A stretch of DNA of 64,000 nt from Agathobaculum massiliense (GTDB taxonomy: Bacteria > Bacillota > Clostridia > Oscillospirales > Butyricicoccaceae). Made by a program: the position numbers and the translations under genes. Shown here one piece after another: positions 1-9,629 of the stretch (the first letter of the stretch is position 1; the number at the start of each line of letters is the position of its first letter). The DNA lies in the NCBI RefSeq assembly GCF_900291975.1, contig NZ_OMPN01000001.1, forward strand, positions 2,294,001-2,358,000, read 5' to 3'. The notes under the pieces are model-generated. The model ran no database searches and was not told the origin of the DNA. It saw only the letters and a program-made list of their open reading frames with translations.

Positions 1-1
1 C

Positions 2-3000
2 TTTGGCGCGGTGAGAACGCCGGTGCGCCCGCAAATACAAGGCGCACAAGCCGCGATCCGGCCGAACATCCAGCAGGCACCCGTGGATGCAAGCGCGGCT
101 CCGGTAAGGGCGGGTAAGGCGACAACGATACAAAGCCCGTACACAGGGAAAATGCCGCAGAACGCCGGCGCGGAAGCGCAGACGCGCCCGCTGCAGATCG
201 GCAAAGCCGACGTGGAGGGCGCACAGCAGGCGATCTTTGCCAGCCAGCAGGGCGGCACGTTTGCACGGACGATGAAAAGCGTTTTGCAGAACATATTCCA
301 GCAGAACGGCGGCGCGCGGACGGTAACGGTAAAAGGCGTGACGTTCGACGGACAGCCGTATGATGTAACATTAAATCCGAATATTGCCGGAAAAGTGGCC
401 TCTGATCCGCGAATGACATCTGAAAAATTGGCCGTTTTCAATATGATAGATCAGTTGGTGGCAAATGGTAAATATGTCGGAAGCGGAAATTATAATAAAA
501 ACAGGTCAAAAGCAGGGGATGTCACTCGGTACGACTATTTTGAAACGCCATTAACTATCGATAATCAACCTTTTATTACAACTTTTGATGTGGAGGTTCA
601 TCGAGATAGAAACAATTTCCGAACTTATCGAGTAATAGACGAAATAGACCTGAAACAAGTGGATGCTGTACACCAGTCATTCCCTGGCAGCGGAGTCCAA
701 ACAAGTTCAGGTCTATCTGATAATAGTATATCCCAAACAAACGGAAATAGCAATACCCCCGCTGCACAAAATGACCCTATCCGTCCCATCATCCAGCCCG
801 CGCAGGGCGTATCACCTGATTCGTCGGTGGGGGCGGCTGCGGCAAACTTTGACCCATATACCCGCATGGCAAACGAATACGGGACGATAGCGCAGGGCGA
901 AGCGCCGCGGGCGCGCGAGGTCGATGTTCCCCAATCGACGGACGGGAGCGACCGAGTGCGCCGGTTCGCGCGCACGGCGATGGAGGCGCAGGCCACGCCG
1001 GAGCAGATGATACCGGAGTTTGAAAAGAACGTGGCAAACGGCCTGTTCTCCTACAATCCGCGCAGCGATAAGAGCAGCCTGGACGCTGCGGCGCGCACCA
1101 TCGCCCAAAAAGGCTACGACGGCGCGCTGGCGCAATGGGAGGATGTAACGAGCGGGCGGCGCACGGCGGGAAAGGACGACATTGTTCTGGCGCAGGTGCT
1201 GTATTCCGAAGCGGCGGCGGCAGGCGATACGCGGCTTGCCATGCAGCTTGCGGCAGAGATCGCGGCCGAGGGAACGAGGGCAGGACAGAGCGTGCAGGCG
1301 CTCCGCCTGCTCAAGCGCACCACAAGCGAGGGGAAGCTGTACTACATCCAGAAAGCGGTCAACAACATTCAGGAGGGGCTGAACCAGAAACGGGGCGGCA
1401 AAGCGCCGCAGATCACCATTGACGAAGCGCTTGCACAAGGGCTTCTGGATGCGAAAACAGACGCAGATGCAAACGCGGCGATGGACGCGATATACAACGA
1501 CGTTGCCGCACAGATACCGGCGACCCTTGGGGACCGGCTGAATGCATGGCGGTATTTTGCGATGCTGGGCAACCCGCGCACGCACATCCGAAATGTAGTC
1601 GGGAACATTGTCTATCAAATCCCGACCCGCGCCAGCAACAAGGTCAGCGCAACGCTCCAAAAGGCTTTTGTAAAGGACCCGAACCAGCGCACGCGCTCCC
1701 TGACGCGGAACAGCGCGGCAAAGGAATTTGCGAAAGCGGACTATGCGGAAATGAAAGGCGTGATCTCGGGGGACGCTTATACCTCCGAAATGTCCGAGGT
1801 ACAGCGCAGGCAAAAGATATTCCCCAAGCCCCTGCAGGCGGTAATGGACACGGCAAACAAAGCGCTGGACGTGGAGGATCAGATTTTCAAGCGCATGACC
1901 TACATCAACAGCATGGCCGATTTTCTGACCGCGCGCGGCATCGACCCGAGCAGGGGGAATGTGCCGGCCGATATTTTGGAGCAGGCGCGGACGCACGCAA
2001 TACAGGACGCGAAGCGGGCGACCTTTCAGGACGCTTCCGCGCTGGCCGACGCGATTGCGCGCATCGAAAACAAAAACAAGGCGACCAGGCTGGCGATCGG
2101 CGGCCTGCTCCCGTTCAAGCGCACGCCGATCAATATTGCAAAGCGCGGCTTCGAGCTTTCTCCGGCTGGGTTGATAAAGGGACTGACCTATGACCTTGGG
2201 CAGGTGAGAAAGGGGACCATGACCGCGACGGATGCGATCGACCATATTTCGCAGGGGCTGACGGGTACGTCGCTGGCGCTGGTGGGTTACTTCCTTGCGT
2301 CCAACGGCCTGCTTTCCGCGAGCAGTCCGGAGAACGATAAGGAGCGCAATTTTGAGGCGGCGCAGGGCTCGCAGGAATATGCGCTGAATATCGGGCCGTA
2401 TTCCTATACGATCGACTGGGCGGCCCCCGCGGCGCTCCCGATGTTTGTCGGCGCGGAATTTTACAACGCACTGACACAGAAGTACGACGACGGGGAGCAG
2501 GTGTTCAAGCAGGCGACCGATGCGCTTTCCCGTCTGTTCGAGCCGATGATCAACATGACGATGCTTTCCGGCATCAGCAGCACGATCGAAAGCGCAACCT
2601 ACAGCCAGACAAACCCGCTCTTTGCGATTGCCGGAAACATAGCGCAGAACTATGCGGGGCAGGTCGTCCCGACGCTGTCCGGCCAGATCGCGCGCACGAT
2701 AGACGACACGCGGCGCACGACCTATGCGGATAAAGACAACTGGGTTCCTGACAGCGTGCAGACGTTTTTGCAGCGCCAGGCGAATAAAATCCCCGGCCTG
2801 TCACAGAACCAGCCGGCGTATACGGATGTATGGGGCAGGCCGGACAAGACGGAAAACTGGGTGCTGCGGGCGTTCGAGAACTTCCTTTCGCCTGGGTACA
2901 TCGGGAACAGGTCCGCTTCCGGCGCAGAAAACGCGCTGCGGGAACTGTACAATGCGACAGGGGATTCCGCAGTGCTGCCGAGCAAGCCGCAAAAGAGCTA

Positions 3001-3913
3001 TAAGGTCAATGGCGAGGAGCATAATTTTACTGCCGAACAGTGGCTGAAATATTCCAACCGTCGGGGACAGGCATCATTCGATATGTTGAACAAGATTGTT
3101 GATACGGATGCATACCAGAATATGAGCAATCAGGATAAAAAGGATCTGGTATCGAAAGTATATGACTATGCCGATGCGATGGGCAGGATGGATACGATCG
3201 ACGGCTATCAGCTTGAGGGCTGGATCGCAGGCGCGAAAGATGCGGAGCAGAATGGCGTGCCATCATGGGCGTATACCCTTTACCAAACGCAAAAATCTAT
3301 TTCGGACGCAAAGGCAGAAACCGACAAGAGTATCAAAAAATATGACTATATGACGGATATTGTCAGCGAGATCATGTCGGACGATAATCTGAACGACAGT
3401 CAGAAGCAGAAAACCATACAGAACCTTGTGATAAACGGCATCAGCGACAATCAGGAAGAAAAGTATGCCGCAATTGCGGACAAAGTACCGGCAGCGGATT
3501 ATGCGCGCGCTTATTATGAGTTCCAACGGATAGAGGACAACAATCCCGATCTGGGGGCAGGCGAACAGAATGCCCTGAAGCGTGACTACCTGATGCAGAG
3601 CGGGCTTTCCGCAGAGCAGAAACACCTGATCGATGAGAACATCATTAACGACGGGATGTATATTCCGAAAGACCTCGATGTGGACTACTCCAACCCGACG
3701 AGTTTTATCCTTACGCAAATGAGCGACGCGGCGCAGCGGAAATTCAGCCGATTCGGCATGTCCGCAGAAGATTACCGGAAGGTTTACCCGATCGCAACAG
3801 CGCAAGGGAAAAAGGCGCAGGTGATTGCAAATTTGCAGGCGGCAGGGATGACATACTCCGAGGCGGCCAGATTTTACCGGCTTGTAAAAAAGAAACGTAA
3901 ATTTCAAGGTTAA
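2..3913 (+). CDS. Phage-type large polyvalent protein, 5' partial
   Basis: The frame is open from the left window edge (first in-window start GTG at 11), so the N-terminus may be missing; about 1300 residues are visible. The first 100 residues are low-complexity Pro/Ala/Gln-rich. Residues about 115-245 form an AT-rich module containing RYDYFETP and an acidic VIDEIDL strand, resembling the LPD/PBECR-type domains of giant phage proteins. The middle holds a NPRTHIRN motif and hydrophobic stretches (about 755-775 and 800-820), typical of injected or tail-associated virion proteins. The Lys/Arg-rich C-terminus ends KKKRKFQG. I recognise the class, not a specific function. It probably marks a prophage fragment left of the Tn916-like relic. 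The GC-rich codon use changes sharply within the module. Confidence 0.6.
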   Translation, partial: FGAVRTPVRPQIQGAQAAIRPNIQQAPVDASAAPVRAGKATTIQSPYTGKMPQNAGAEAQTRPLQIGKADVEGAQQAIFASQQGGTFARTMKSVLQNIFQQNGGARTVTVKGVTFDGQPYDVTLNPNIAGKVASDPRMTSEKLAVFNMIDQLVANGKYVGSGNYNKNRSKAGDVTRYDYFETPLTIDNQPFITTFDVEVHRDRNNFRTYRVIDEIDLKQVDAVHQSFPGSGVQTSSGLSDNSISQTNGNSNTPAAQNDPIRPIIQPAQGVSPDSSVGAAAANFDPYTRMANEYGTIAQGEAPRAREVDVPQSTDGSDRVRRFARTAMEAQATPEQMIPEFEKNVANGLFSYNPRSDKSSLDAAARTIAQKGYDGALAQWEDVTSGRRTAGKDDIVLAQVLYSEAAAAGDTRLAMQLAAEIAAEGTRAGQSVQALRLLKRTTSEGKLYYIQKAVNNIQEGLNQKRGGKAPQITIDEALAQGLLDAKTDADANAAMDAIYNDVAAQIPATLGDRLNAWRYFAMLGNPRTHIRNVVGNIVYQIPTRASNKVSATLQKAFVKDPNQRTRSLTRNSAAKEFAKADYAEMKGVISGDAYTSEMSEVQRRQKIFPKPLQAVMDTANKALDVEDQIFKRMTYINSMADFLTARGIDPSRGNVPADILEQARTHAIQDAKRATFQDASALADAIARIENKNKATRLAIGGLLPFKRTPINIAKRGFELSPAGLIKGLTYDLGQVRKGTMTATDAIDHISQGLTGTSLALVGYFLASNGLLSASSPENDKERNFEAAQGSQEYALNIGPYSYTIDWAAPAALPMFVGAEFYNALTQKYDDGEQVFKQATDALSRLFEPMINMTMLSGISSTIESATYSQTNPLFAIAGNIAQNYAGQVVPTLSGQIARTIDDTRRTTYADKDNWVPDSVQTFLQRQANKIPGLSQNQPAYTDVWGRPDKTENWVLRAFENFLSPGYIGNRSASGAENALRELYNATGDSAVLPSKPQKSYKVNGEEHNFTAEQWLKYSNRRGQASFDMLNKIVDTDAYQNMSNQDKKDLVSKVYDYADAMGRMDTIDGYQLEGWIAGAKDAEQNGVPSWAYTLYQTQKSISDAKAETDKSIKKYDYMTDIVSEIMSDDNLNDSQKQKTIQNLVINGISDNQEEKYAAIADKVPAADYARAYYEFQRIEDNNPDLGAGEQNALKRDYLMQSGLSAEQKHLIDENIINDGMYIPKDLDVDYSNPTSFILTQMSDAAQRKFSRFGMSAEDYRKVYPIATAQGKKAQVIANLQAAGMTYSEAARFYRLVKKKRKFQG

Positions 3914-4020
3914 AGTTACCAAAGTTTCAAAAAAATTATATATATCTTTTTGACTATCTTTTTATATCTTCTTAAATGTCCGCAAAGCCTTATTTTATCG
4001 GCTCTACGGGCATTTTACTT

Positions 4021-4099
4021 TTGTGGTAAACCTCACATATCTAGGTCTATCTTCTTATATTTCCGCTATCAAACGTGGTTAAAATCGTGGTAAATACTT
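4021..4099. repeat. Arm-type integrase repeats, left end of Tn916-like relic
   Basis: Three copies of a GTGGTAAA-like motif occur near 4023 (TTGTGGTAAACC), 4072 (AACGTGGTTAAA) and 4086 (TCGTGGTAAATA), just beyond the 3' end of the integrase relic. Similar copies lie at 9606-9629. Tn916-family integrases bind short direct repeats of this kind inside both element ends with their N-terminal domain. The assignment is by resemblance and position. Confidence 0.45.
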
Positions 4100-4100
4100 C

Positions 4101-4712
4101 TTATGCAATTAGACGCTGAACCTCTGATTTTGCAGTATCTATGGACGCATGAGCGTACCAGTTCATTGTGATACTGATGTTTGAGTGCCCCATGATATAC
4201 TGTAAATCTTTTGGGTTCATGTTCTTGCTTGCCAACCTTGTGCAGAACGTATGTCGTAGCGTATGCGGTGTGATATGTGGCAAAGGATTGTCCTTGTGGT
4301 GTTTGTTGTATTTCTTTACCATACGGACAAATAAGGCATTATAATCAATGGCAACTTTCGGCTTGCCTTTGTGATTGACAAATAAGAAGTTGCTCCGTCC
4401 GTCTATCACAAATGGTTCTGCCTTTGGGCGTTTCTTCATAACCCGTTGAAAAGCCTGTATCGTTTCTCTGCTTAATGGCACTTGCCTTATTCCGCTTTTC
4501 GTCTTAGGCGTTTTAATGTAATAGCCTTGTTCCTTGCTCTTTAGTAACTGGTGGTCGATAATCACAACTTCATTCTTGAAATCAATATCGGCTACTGTCA
4601 ATCCGCACAGTTCCGAGATACGAAGTCCTGTTTTTAACAGTATCAGCACATCATCATAATACTTATGATACACGTTGTCCGTCTTGATGAATGATAATAA
4701 GGATTGATGTAA
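4101..4712 (-). pseudogene. Tn916-family tyrosine integrase, C-terminal half only
   Basis: The catalytic domain is nearly intact: TGLRISE carries the first Arg, HTLRHTFCTRL the His-x-x-Arg, LQYIMGHSNI the second His, and MNWYAHAS the nucleophilic Tyr. The N-terminal arm-binding and core-binding domains (about 200 residues in this family) are absent. The matching frame extends upstream only to about 4712, where in-frame TGA and TAA codons close it; a short ATG peptide with a good ribosome site (GAAAGGAG) precedes these. A fragment from the internal GTG at 4673 (190 residues) could still be translated, but it lacks arm-type DNA binding, so autonomous excision is unlikely. The sequence resembles integrases of Tn916/Tn1549-like elements. 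Confidence 0.8.
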
Positions 4713-5135
4713 TCAATCTTAACGGATAAATTTTTGTGTGTAGTTATAGTGCATTGCTCCTTTCGTATGCCCCCGTTTTTTTGCGGGGTAAAAATCGTGT
4801 TTTGTCCTTTATTTATCACAGTTTCTAGGTACTATGACATGTATGCGCAGTGCGGTGTTACATATACGCCCTTTACGAGCGCCTAAAGGCGTTCCCTTTC
4901 TTCCTGTGTCTGTTCCGTTCTTAACGCTCACGAGCCTTGAGAGGCTCGTGGCTAAACGAAACAGCCCCAGTCAGAAACCCTATTTTTAGTCTGATAGTCC
5001 ATGCTCATTCATGCTATCAAAGTGAAAACATCTCTTATATATGCTTACTCAAGTGTGTGATTGACCCTAGCGTGCTTAATCACTCTGTCTGATAAGATAA
5101 TAACGCCACTAGAATTACTTGTCAAGAAGTTTCGA
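4713..5135. other. Non-coding spacer with hairpins
   Basis: No convincing gene is visible. Two inverted repeats are present: CCCCG (4771-4775) with CGGGG (4784-4788) around a T-rich loop, and CACGAGCC (4929-4936) with GGCTCGTG (4943-4950). This resembles the regulatory spacer between integrase and regulator genes of Tn916-like elements, with the excisionase gene missing. Confidence 0.35.
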
Positions 5136-5164
5136 TTGACTTTTCGATATATATTAAGTATGAT
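5136..5164 (+). promoter_or_regulatory. Sigma-A promoter of the Xre regulator
   Basis: TTGACT at 5136-5141 and TATGAT at 5159-5164 are separated by 17 bases. The start codon of the next gene is 51 bases downstream. Confidence 0.55.
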
Positions 5165-5214
5165 ATGCTTATAAATGACAATAAAAGCAACGAAAGGAGC
5201 GGTTATACTAAGTT

Positions 5215-5886
5215 ATGGAGTATTATGAAAAGAAAATCAGTTTCTTAGGAGAAAACATACAAATCATAAGAAAACACAGGGGAATGAAACAACAGGAACT
5301 TGCCAATAAAATCGGTATCAATATGCAGAGCCTTTCCAAGATTGAACGAGGTGTGAATTATCCTACCTTTGATACATTGGAAAAGATAATGGACGTGCTG
5401 GGAGTAACACCGAATGAATTATTGTCGGGGGAATGGAAATATATTGACCACACCGAGCCATATATCATGGACGTTATCAAACGAGAACAGGATTTTAATG
5501 TTTCCTTAGATTATTTGTCTGAAAATGAATTTTTCAATGACGAAAAAGAATGTAGATTTTACATGGAAACTACATTGATTAGATACATTAGCAATTATCT
5601 TTCTAGTGAGGTAGTAGAGTTGGAAAAACTTATGGAAATCAAGCAGTTGATACAGCGTCAGAAATTGGAACGCATGATGAAAGTACATAAGGAAATGCGA
5701 GGGTTAGACCGATACAGAGAACAGCCCAAAGAGTATAAATATCACGACCCTTATGATGATTGGATATTCCGTCAGCTTGCAGATATAGACAACAGAAACA
5801 ACATTCCCAACACTTCGCCACAATTAGATTTTAATGAAACGGACTATGAAGATTATCTAAAAGAGAAATGGAATAGAGGACTTTAA
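5215..5886 (+). CDS. Xre-family HTH transcriptional regulator
   Basis: A 223-residue protein. The N-terminal Cro/C1-type helix-turn-helix spans about residues 10-65 (IRKHRGMKQQELANKIG ... LSKIERG ... PTFDTLEKI), followed by a charged helical domain without a recognisable fold. An AAAGGAG ribosome site at 5193-5199 lies rather far (15 bases) from this ATG; no better in-frame start is visible. Such regulators sit beside int/xis in Tn916-type elements and often control excision or cargo. AT-rich codon use matches the pantothenate cargo downstream and differs from the GC-rich blocks on both sides, so it probably belongs to the same inserted element. The regulatory target is inferred only from position. 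Confidence 0.8.
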   Translation: MEYYEKKISFLGENIQIIRKHRGMKQQELANKIGINMQSLSKIERGVNYPTFDTLEKIMDVLGVTPNELLSGEWKYIDHTEPYIMDVIKREQDFNVSLDYLSENEFFNDEKECRFYMETTLIRYISNYLSSEVVELEKLMEIKQLIQRQKLERMMKVHKEMRGLDRYREQPKEYKYHDPYDDWIFRQLADIDNRNNIPNTSPQLDFNETDYEDYLKEKWNRGL

Positions 5887-5898
5887 TTTTCCTCTTGC

Positions 5899-5997
5899 AT
5901 GAAAGATACAGCAAACAAAAAGCCCAATCAAGAGTGCAAAGCACCACCAATGGTGGTAAGGCTCTTTACAGGGTTCTTTCTTTTCTGTGGTGGGTAA
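5899..5997 (+). CDS. Candidate small membrane peptide (32 aa)
   Basis: A short frame begins with a Lys/Asn-rich segment, then a KAPPM motif, and ends in a hydrophobic segment (VVRLFTGFFLFCGG). An alternative 67-codon frame (5895-6098), also ending in a hydrophobic helix, overlaps it; at most one is likely real. Neither has a clear ribosome binding site. No function is recognised. Confidence 0.25.
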   Translation: MKDTANKKPNQECKAPPMVVRLFTGFFLFCGG

Positions 5998-6112
5998 TCA
6001 AGCGAAAAATGAAGAAGTGTTTTGTCATGCTTTATATTTTTATCCCGACTTTGATAATTCAGATTGTGAAAATGATTAAATACAGAAAAGCTAAATAACA
6101 CGATTTATATTA

Positions 6113-6159
6113 GCATCACTTTAATGATAAATTAGTTAGAGTGGTGCCTTATTTTTTTC
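6113..6159 (+). terminator. Terminator after the Xre gene
   Basis: GCATCACT (6113-6120) pairs with AGTGGTGC (6140-6147) with one mismatch, followed by CTTATTTTTTT. It separates the regulator from the pantothenate operon. Confidence 0.45.
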
Positions 6160-6161
6160 TC

Positions 6162-6190
6162 TGTACAATCACTTAAATAGGTGCTATAGT
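6162..6190 (+). promoter_or_regulatory. Candidate promoter of the pantothenate operon
   Basis: TGTACA (4 of 6 consensus positions) and TATAGT (5 of 6) are separated by 17 bases, in the gap upstream of the DUF2520 gene. No riboswitch-like structure was seen. Confidence 0.35.
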
Positions 6191-6326
6191 AATGGGTAGA
6201 TAGTATTCGAACAGAAACTATACCACATATTTTTTATTTTTAAACCATGAGGATTATATCAGTTTGAACGAGACCTCATCCATGCAGATTTTCATGATTG
6301 TCACTTCCCAGAAAGGAGTGATCGAT

Positions 6327-7220
6327 ATGAGAGCAGGATTTATCGGAGCGGGGAAAGTAGGATTTTCCCTTGGAAAATACCTGAAGGAAAACGGCGTAGA
6401 GATTACGGGTTACTTCAGCAAATCACCGGAATCAGCTAAATCAGCAGCAGATTTTACTAACACAAAACTATATAAGAGTATAGAGAATATCTTAAGTGAC
6501 AGTGATACCCTGTTTATTACTGTGCCTGATGGACAGATAAGCAAAGTATGGGATTATATGAAGAATCTGGATATTAAAAATAAAAATATTTGTCATTGCA
6601 GCGGTTCGATTTCATCAACCGTTTTTTTTGATGGTGAAAACCTCGGTGCAAATATCTATTCGGTACATCCCCTATATGCAATAAGTGATAAGTGCGAATC
6701 ATGGAAACACTTGAATAAGGCTTATTTTACTGTGGAGGGTTCGGCAGAGAATCTAGATGAGATTAAGAGTATCTTTGAGCGAGCAGGAAATAAGGTAATC
6801 GCAATGGGAGCGGAAAATAAATCTCTTTACCACTGCGGTGCAGTAGTTGTAAGCAATCTCGTAAACGGACTTTTTCAAGTGGGGGCTGAAATGCTTGTAA
6901 AATGCGGCTTTGATAAAAAAGATGCAAAGAAAGCCTTAGTGCCTTTGTTTACTGGAAATGCCGACACATTGGCAGAAAAAGGGGTTGCGGCTGCCCTCAC
7001 AGGTCCTGTTGAGCGAAATGATTTGTCGACTATCACAAAACACATTGAAGCTATTAAGGCAGCATGGATAAACGAGTCTGAGGAAAAGGTGGGATATGAG
7101 ATGATATATCTTTTGCTTTCAGAAAAGCTTCTCAGTATTGCACAGGAAAAACATTTAGACAGTGACTATTTGAAGATGACGGAGGTAATTAAAAATGAAA
7201 AACACAGTATCCACTTTTAA
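6327..7220 (+). CDS. Rossmann/DUF2520 dehydrogenase, candidate ketopantoate reductase
   Basis: A 297-residue protein. The start at 6327 is chosen because GAAAGGAG lies just upstream; a longer frame begins at 6264 without a ribosome site. The N-terminal NAD(P)-binding Rossmann motif is [16 protein letters not shown], followed by a C-terminal all-helical DUF2520-type domain ([25 protein letters not shown]). Proteins of this architecture neighbour panB/panC in clostridia. PanG, an alternative ketopantoate reductase, has been described in other bacteria and may be related; that link is from memory. The last 26 bases overlap panB, so translation is probably coupled. No classical panE is visible, so this gene would supply the ketopantoate-to-pantoate step. 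Confidence 0.75.
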   Translation: MRAGFIGAGKVGFSLGKYLKENGVEITGYFSKSPESAKSAADFTNTKLYKSIENILSDSDTLFITVPDGQISKVWDYMKNLDIKNKNICHCSGSISSTVFFDGENLGANIYSVHPLYAISDKCESWKHLNKAYFTVEGSAENLDEIKSIFERAGNKVIAMGAENKSLYHCGAVVVSNLVNGLFQVGAEMLVKCGFDKKDAKKALVPLFTGNADTLAEKGVAAALTGPVERNDLSTITKHIEAIKAAWINESEEKVGYEMIYLLLSEKLLSIAQEKHLDSDYLKMTEVIKNEKHSIHF

Positions 7221-8022
7221 AGAACAGAAGGTTAAGGGCGATAAGATTACAATGCTGACAGCCTATGACTATTCGACAGCTAAATTGATGGATCAGTCAG
7301 GTATTAACGGTATTCTCGTTGGAGATTCTCTTGGCATGGTTATGCTCGGATACGAAAATACTTTGCCGGTAACAATGGAAGATATGATTCACCATACAAG
7401 AGCAGTTACAAGAGGTGCCAAAGATGCCTTAGTAGTTGGAGATATGCCGTTTATGTCATATCAAGTTTCAGTTGAAGAGGCCATGTATAACGCAGGAAGA
7501 CTTATGAAAGAAGGAAGATGTCAAGCAGTAAAGCTAGAAGGTGGAGCCTCTGTTTGTCCACAGATTAAAGCTATTACAGCTGCTTCAATTCCTGTTATGG
7601 CACATATTGGACTTACACCTCAGTCAGTGAACGTTTTTGGAGGCTTTAAAGTTCAGGGAAAAAGTGAAGAGGGAGCAAAGAAACTCATTGAAGAGGCAAA
7701 AGCTGTTGAAGAAGCAGGAGCATTTGCGATTGTTTTGGAATGCGTACCTGCAAAATTAGCGGAAATTATTTCTGAAAGCATTAATATTCCTACAATAGGA
7801 ATAGGTGCAGGATCTGGCTGCGATGGACAGATTCTCGTTTATCAGGACATGCTTGGAATGGTCTCTGACTTTACACCTAAATTCGTAAAACAATTCGCAA
7901 AGGTAGGAGATGTAATGAAAGAAGCCTTTGCTGCATATATAGAAGAAACTAAACAGGGAAGCTTTCCAGCACCTGAACACACATTTAAAATTTCAGAAGA
8001 TGTAATTAACAAGTTATATTAG
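7195..8022 (+). CDS. panB: Ketopantoate hydroxymethyltransferase PanB
   Basis: A 275-residue protein of normal family length. It transfers a hydroxymethyl group from methylene-tetrahydrofolate to alpha-ketoisovalerate, giving ketopantoate, in the cytosol. Family signatures are visible: [22 protein letters not shown] (Mg/ketoacid binding), [25 protein letters not shown] and [21 protein letters not shown] ribosome site lies inside the end of the upstream gene, which it overlaps by 26 bases. It is followed by panC after 11 bases, so the four genes form one operon. Composition is AT-rich like its neighbours. The identification is secure. Confidence 0.95.
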
Positions 8023-8033
8023 GAGATAGAACG

Positions 8034-8879
8034 ATGAAAATAGTAAAAACCGTAGATGAAGTGAGAGTTATAGTCAAAGAATGGAAGAAAGAAGGTCTTA
8101 CAGTAGGTCTTGTTCCTACTATGGGATTTTTGCACGAAGGACATAAGAGTTTAATTACAAGGGCTGTTTCAGAAAACGATAGAGTTGTTGTCAGTGATTT
8201 TGTAAATCCGACTCAATTTGGAGTAGGGGAAGATTTGGAAAGCTATCCGAGGGATTTGGAAAGGGATACTATGCTATGTGAGGAGGCAGGTGCTAATTTA
8301 ATATTTAATCCTGAGCCGGAAAATATGTATTTTGACGATTTTTCAACATATGTAAACATAGAAAGTCTTTCAGAGGAACTTTGTGGAAAATCACGACCAA
8401 TACATTTCAGGGGTGTAGGCACAGTAGTATCTAAACTTTTTAATATTGTAAATCCCGACAGAGCTTACTTTGGTCAAAAGGATGCACAGCAGCTTGCGAT
8501 TATAAAAAGAATGGTTAGAGATTTGAACTTTGATATCGAAATTGTGGGCTGCCCTATAGTTAGAGAAGAGGATGGTCTTGCAAAGAGTTCAAGAAATACA
8601 TATCTAAGCAAAGATGAGAGAAAGGCGGCACTAATTTTAAGCAAAGCAGTTAAGCTCGGAGAAGATATGGCAAAAGCAGGAGAAAAAGATACAGATAAAA
8701 TTGTATCAGAAATGATTAAGCTTATTGAAACTGAGCCTATGGCGAAAATAGATTATGTTCAGGCTGTAGACGCTGTTTCAGTTAAACCGGTCAAGGAGAT
8801 GACAGCACCAGTACTAGTTGCCATGGCAGTTTATATCGGCAAAACCAGATTGATTGACAACTTTATTTACGAAGGTTAA
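8034..8879 (+). CDS. panC: Pantothenate synthetase PanC
   Basis: A 281-residue protein of normal length. It joins pantoate and beta-alanine using ATP, releasing AMP and pyrophosphate. Motifs are in order: [15 protein letters not shown] (the nucleotide-binding HxGH), [47 protein letters not shown] and the KMSKS-like [10 protein letters not shown]. An AGGAGAT ribosome site precedes the ATG. It lies 11 bases after panB and 13 before panD. Together with the DUF2520 reductase, panB and panD it gives a complete route from ketoisovalerate and aspartate to pantothenate. Confidence 0.95.
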
Positions 8880-8892
8880 ACGGGGGTTAAAT

Positions 8893-9273
8893 ATGACATT
8901 TGAAATGTTAAAGGGGAAGATACACAGAGCTACAGTAGTTCAAGCAGAACTTGATTATGTAGGAAGCATCACTGTAGACGAAGACTTACTTGACAGTGCC
9001 GGAATTTTGGAGTATGAAAAGGTAAGTATCGTAGATATAAATAATGGGAACAGATTTGAGACATACACAATTGCAGGAGAAAGAGGCAGCGGAATGATAT
9101 GTCTCAATGGAGCTGCTGCAAGATGTGTTCAGACAGGTGATAAGATAATCATAATGTGCTATGCACAGATGACTCCAGAAGAGGTAAAGAAAAATCCACC
9201 TAAAGTAGTATTTGTAGATGAGGATAACAAAATATCAAGAGTCGCAAGATACGAAAAACATGGTAAGCTATAA
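8893..9273 (+). CDS. panD: Aspartate 1-decarboxylase PanD
   Basis: A 126-residue protein that decarboxylates aspartate to beta-alanine for PanC. The proenzyme cleaves itself at Gly24-Ser25 (YVGSITVD) to create the N-terminal pyruvoyl cofactor. Other conserved stretches are [34 protein letters not shown] and KIIIMCYA. The start at 8893 follows a GGGGGT ribosome site and agrees with the family N-terminus; a longer frame from 8854 overlaps panC and is unlikely. It is the last gene of the operon. Confidence 0.95.
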   Translation: MTFEMLKGKIHRATVVQAELDYVGSITVDEDLLDSAGILEYEKVSIVDINNGNRFETYTIAGERGSGMICLNGAAARCVQTGDKIIIMCYAQMTPEEVKKNPPKVVFVDEDNKISRVARYEKHGKL

Positions 9274-9311
9274 GACATGTAATTTGCAAATAAAAAAGGG
9301 CATTTCGGTAA

Positions 9312-9473
9312 TTAAAAAATGTAAAAGGTGAAGAATATGTCATCTGCCCTCGTTGTGAGCAAGAAGTTTATAAAGAAGTAATAATTTATCCATTTTGTAA
9401 CTTTGGCATAATGGCATGGCTTGAAGGAGAAAATGATGAAAATAGCAAACCAGTGAAAGATAAATCTAAGTAA
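9312..9473 (+). pseudogene. Fragment of a zinc-ribbon-like small protein
   Basis: An open frame with no standard start codon reads ICPRCEQEVYKEV...YPFCNFG, with two Cys-x-x-Cys-like knuckles and a charged tail. It is closed upstream by TAA at 9309. It resembles the short cysteine-rich accessory proteins of Tn916-type elements and is probably a decayed remnant. Confidence 0.35.
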
Positions 9474-9507
9474 AATCTCAGCTTAACAATTTAATATCTA
9501 TATTTAC

Positions 9508-9571
9508 AAAGCAGTTGGTCTTATGATTGACTGCTTTTAAAAAGACACCGTTTAGGTGTGAGGTCTTTTTA
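9508..9571 (+). terminator. Tandem terminator hairpins after the pan operon
   Basis: The first hairpin pairs AAAGCAGT with ACTGCTTT and is followed by T residues. The second pairs AAAAAGAC with GTCTTTTT around an ACACC/GGTGT inner stem. Confidence 0.55.
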
Positions 9572-9605
9572 GTGTTATTTATAGTCATATCAAGGCTCGT
9601 TTAAT

Positions 9606-9629
9606 TATGGTAAATTCGTGGTAAAATGA
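9606..9629. repeat. Arm-type integrase repeats, right end of Tn916-like relic
   Basis: Two adjacent copies, TTATGGTAAATTC and TTCGTGGTAAAATG, share the ten bases TCGTGGTAAA with the left-end copy near 4085. They mark the probable right boundary of the pantothenate-carrying relic. Confidence 0.45.

Noticed and set aside
812-2245. Long open frame on the minus strand (477 codons)
   Set aside because: It is a shadow of the GC-rich phage protein on the plus strand: no ribosome site, and a Cys/Arg/His-rich translation without any domain pattern.
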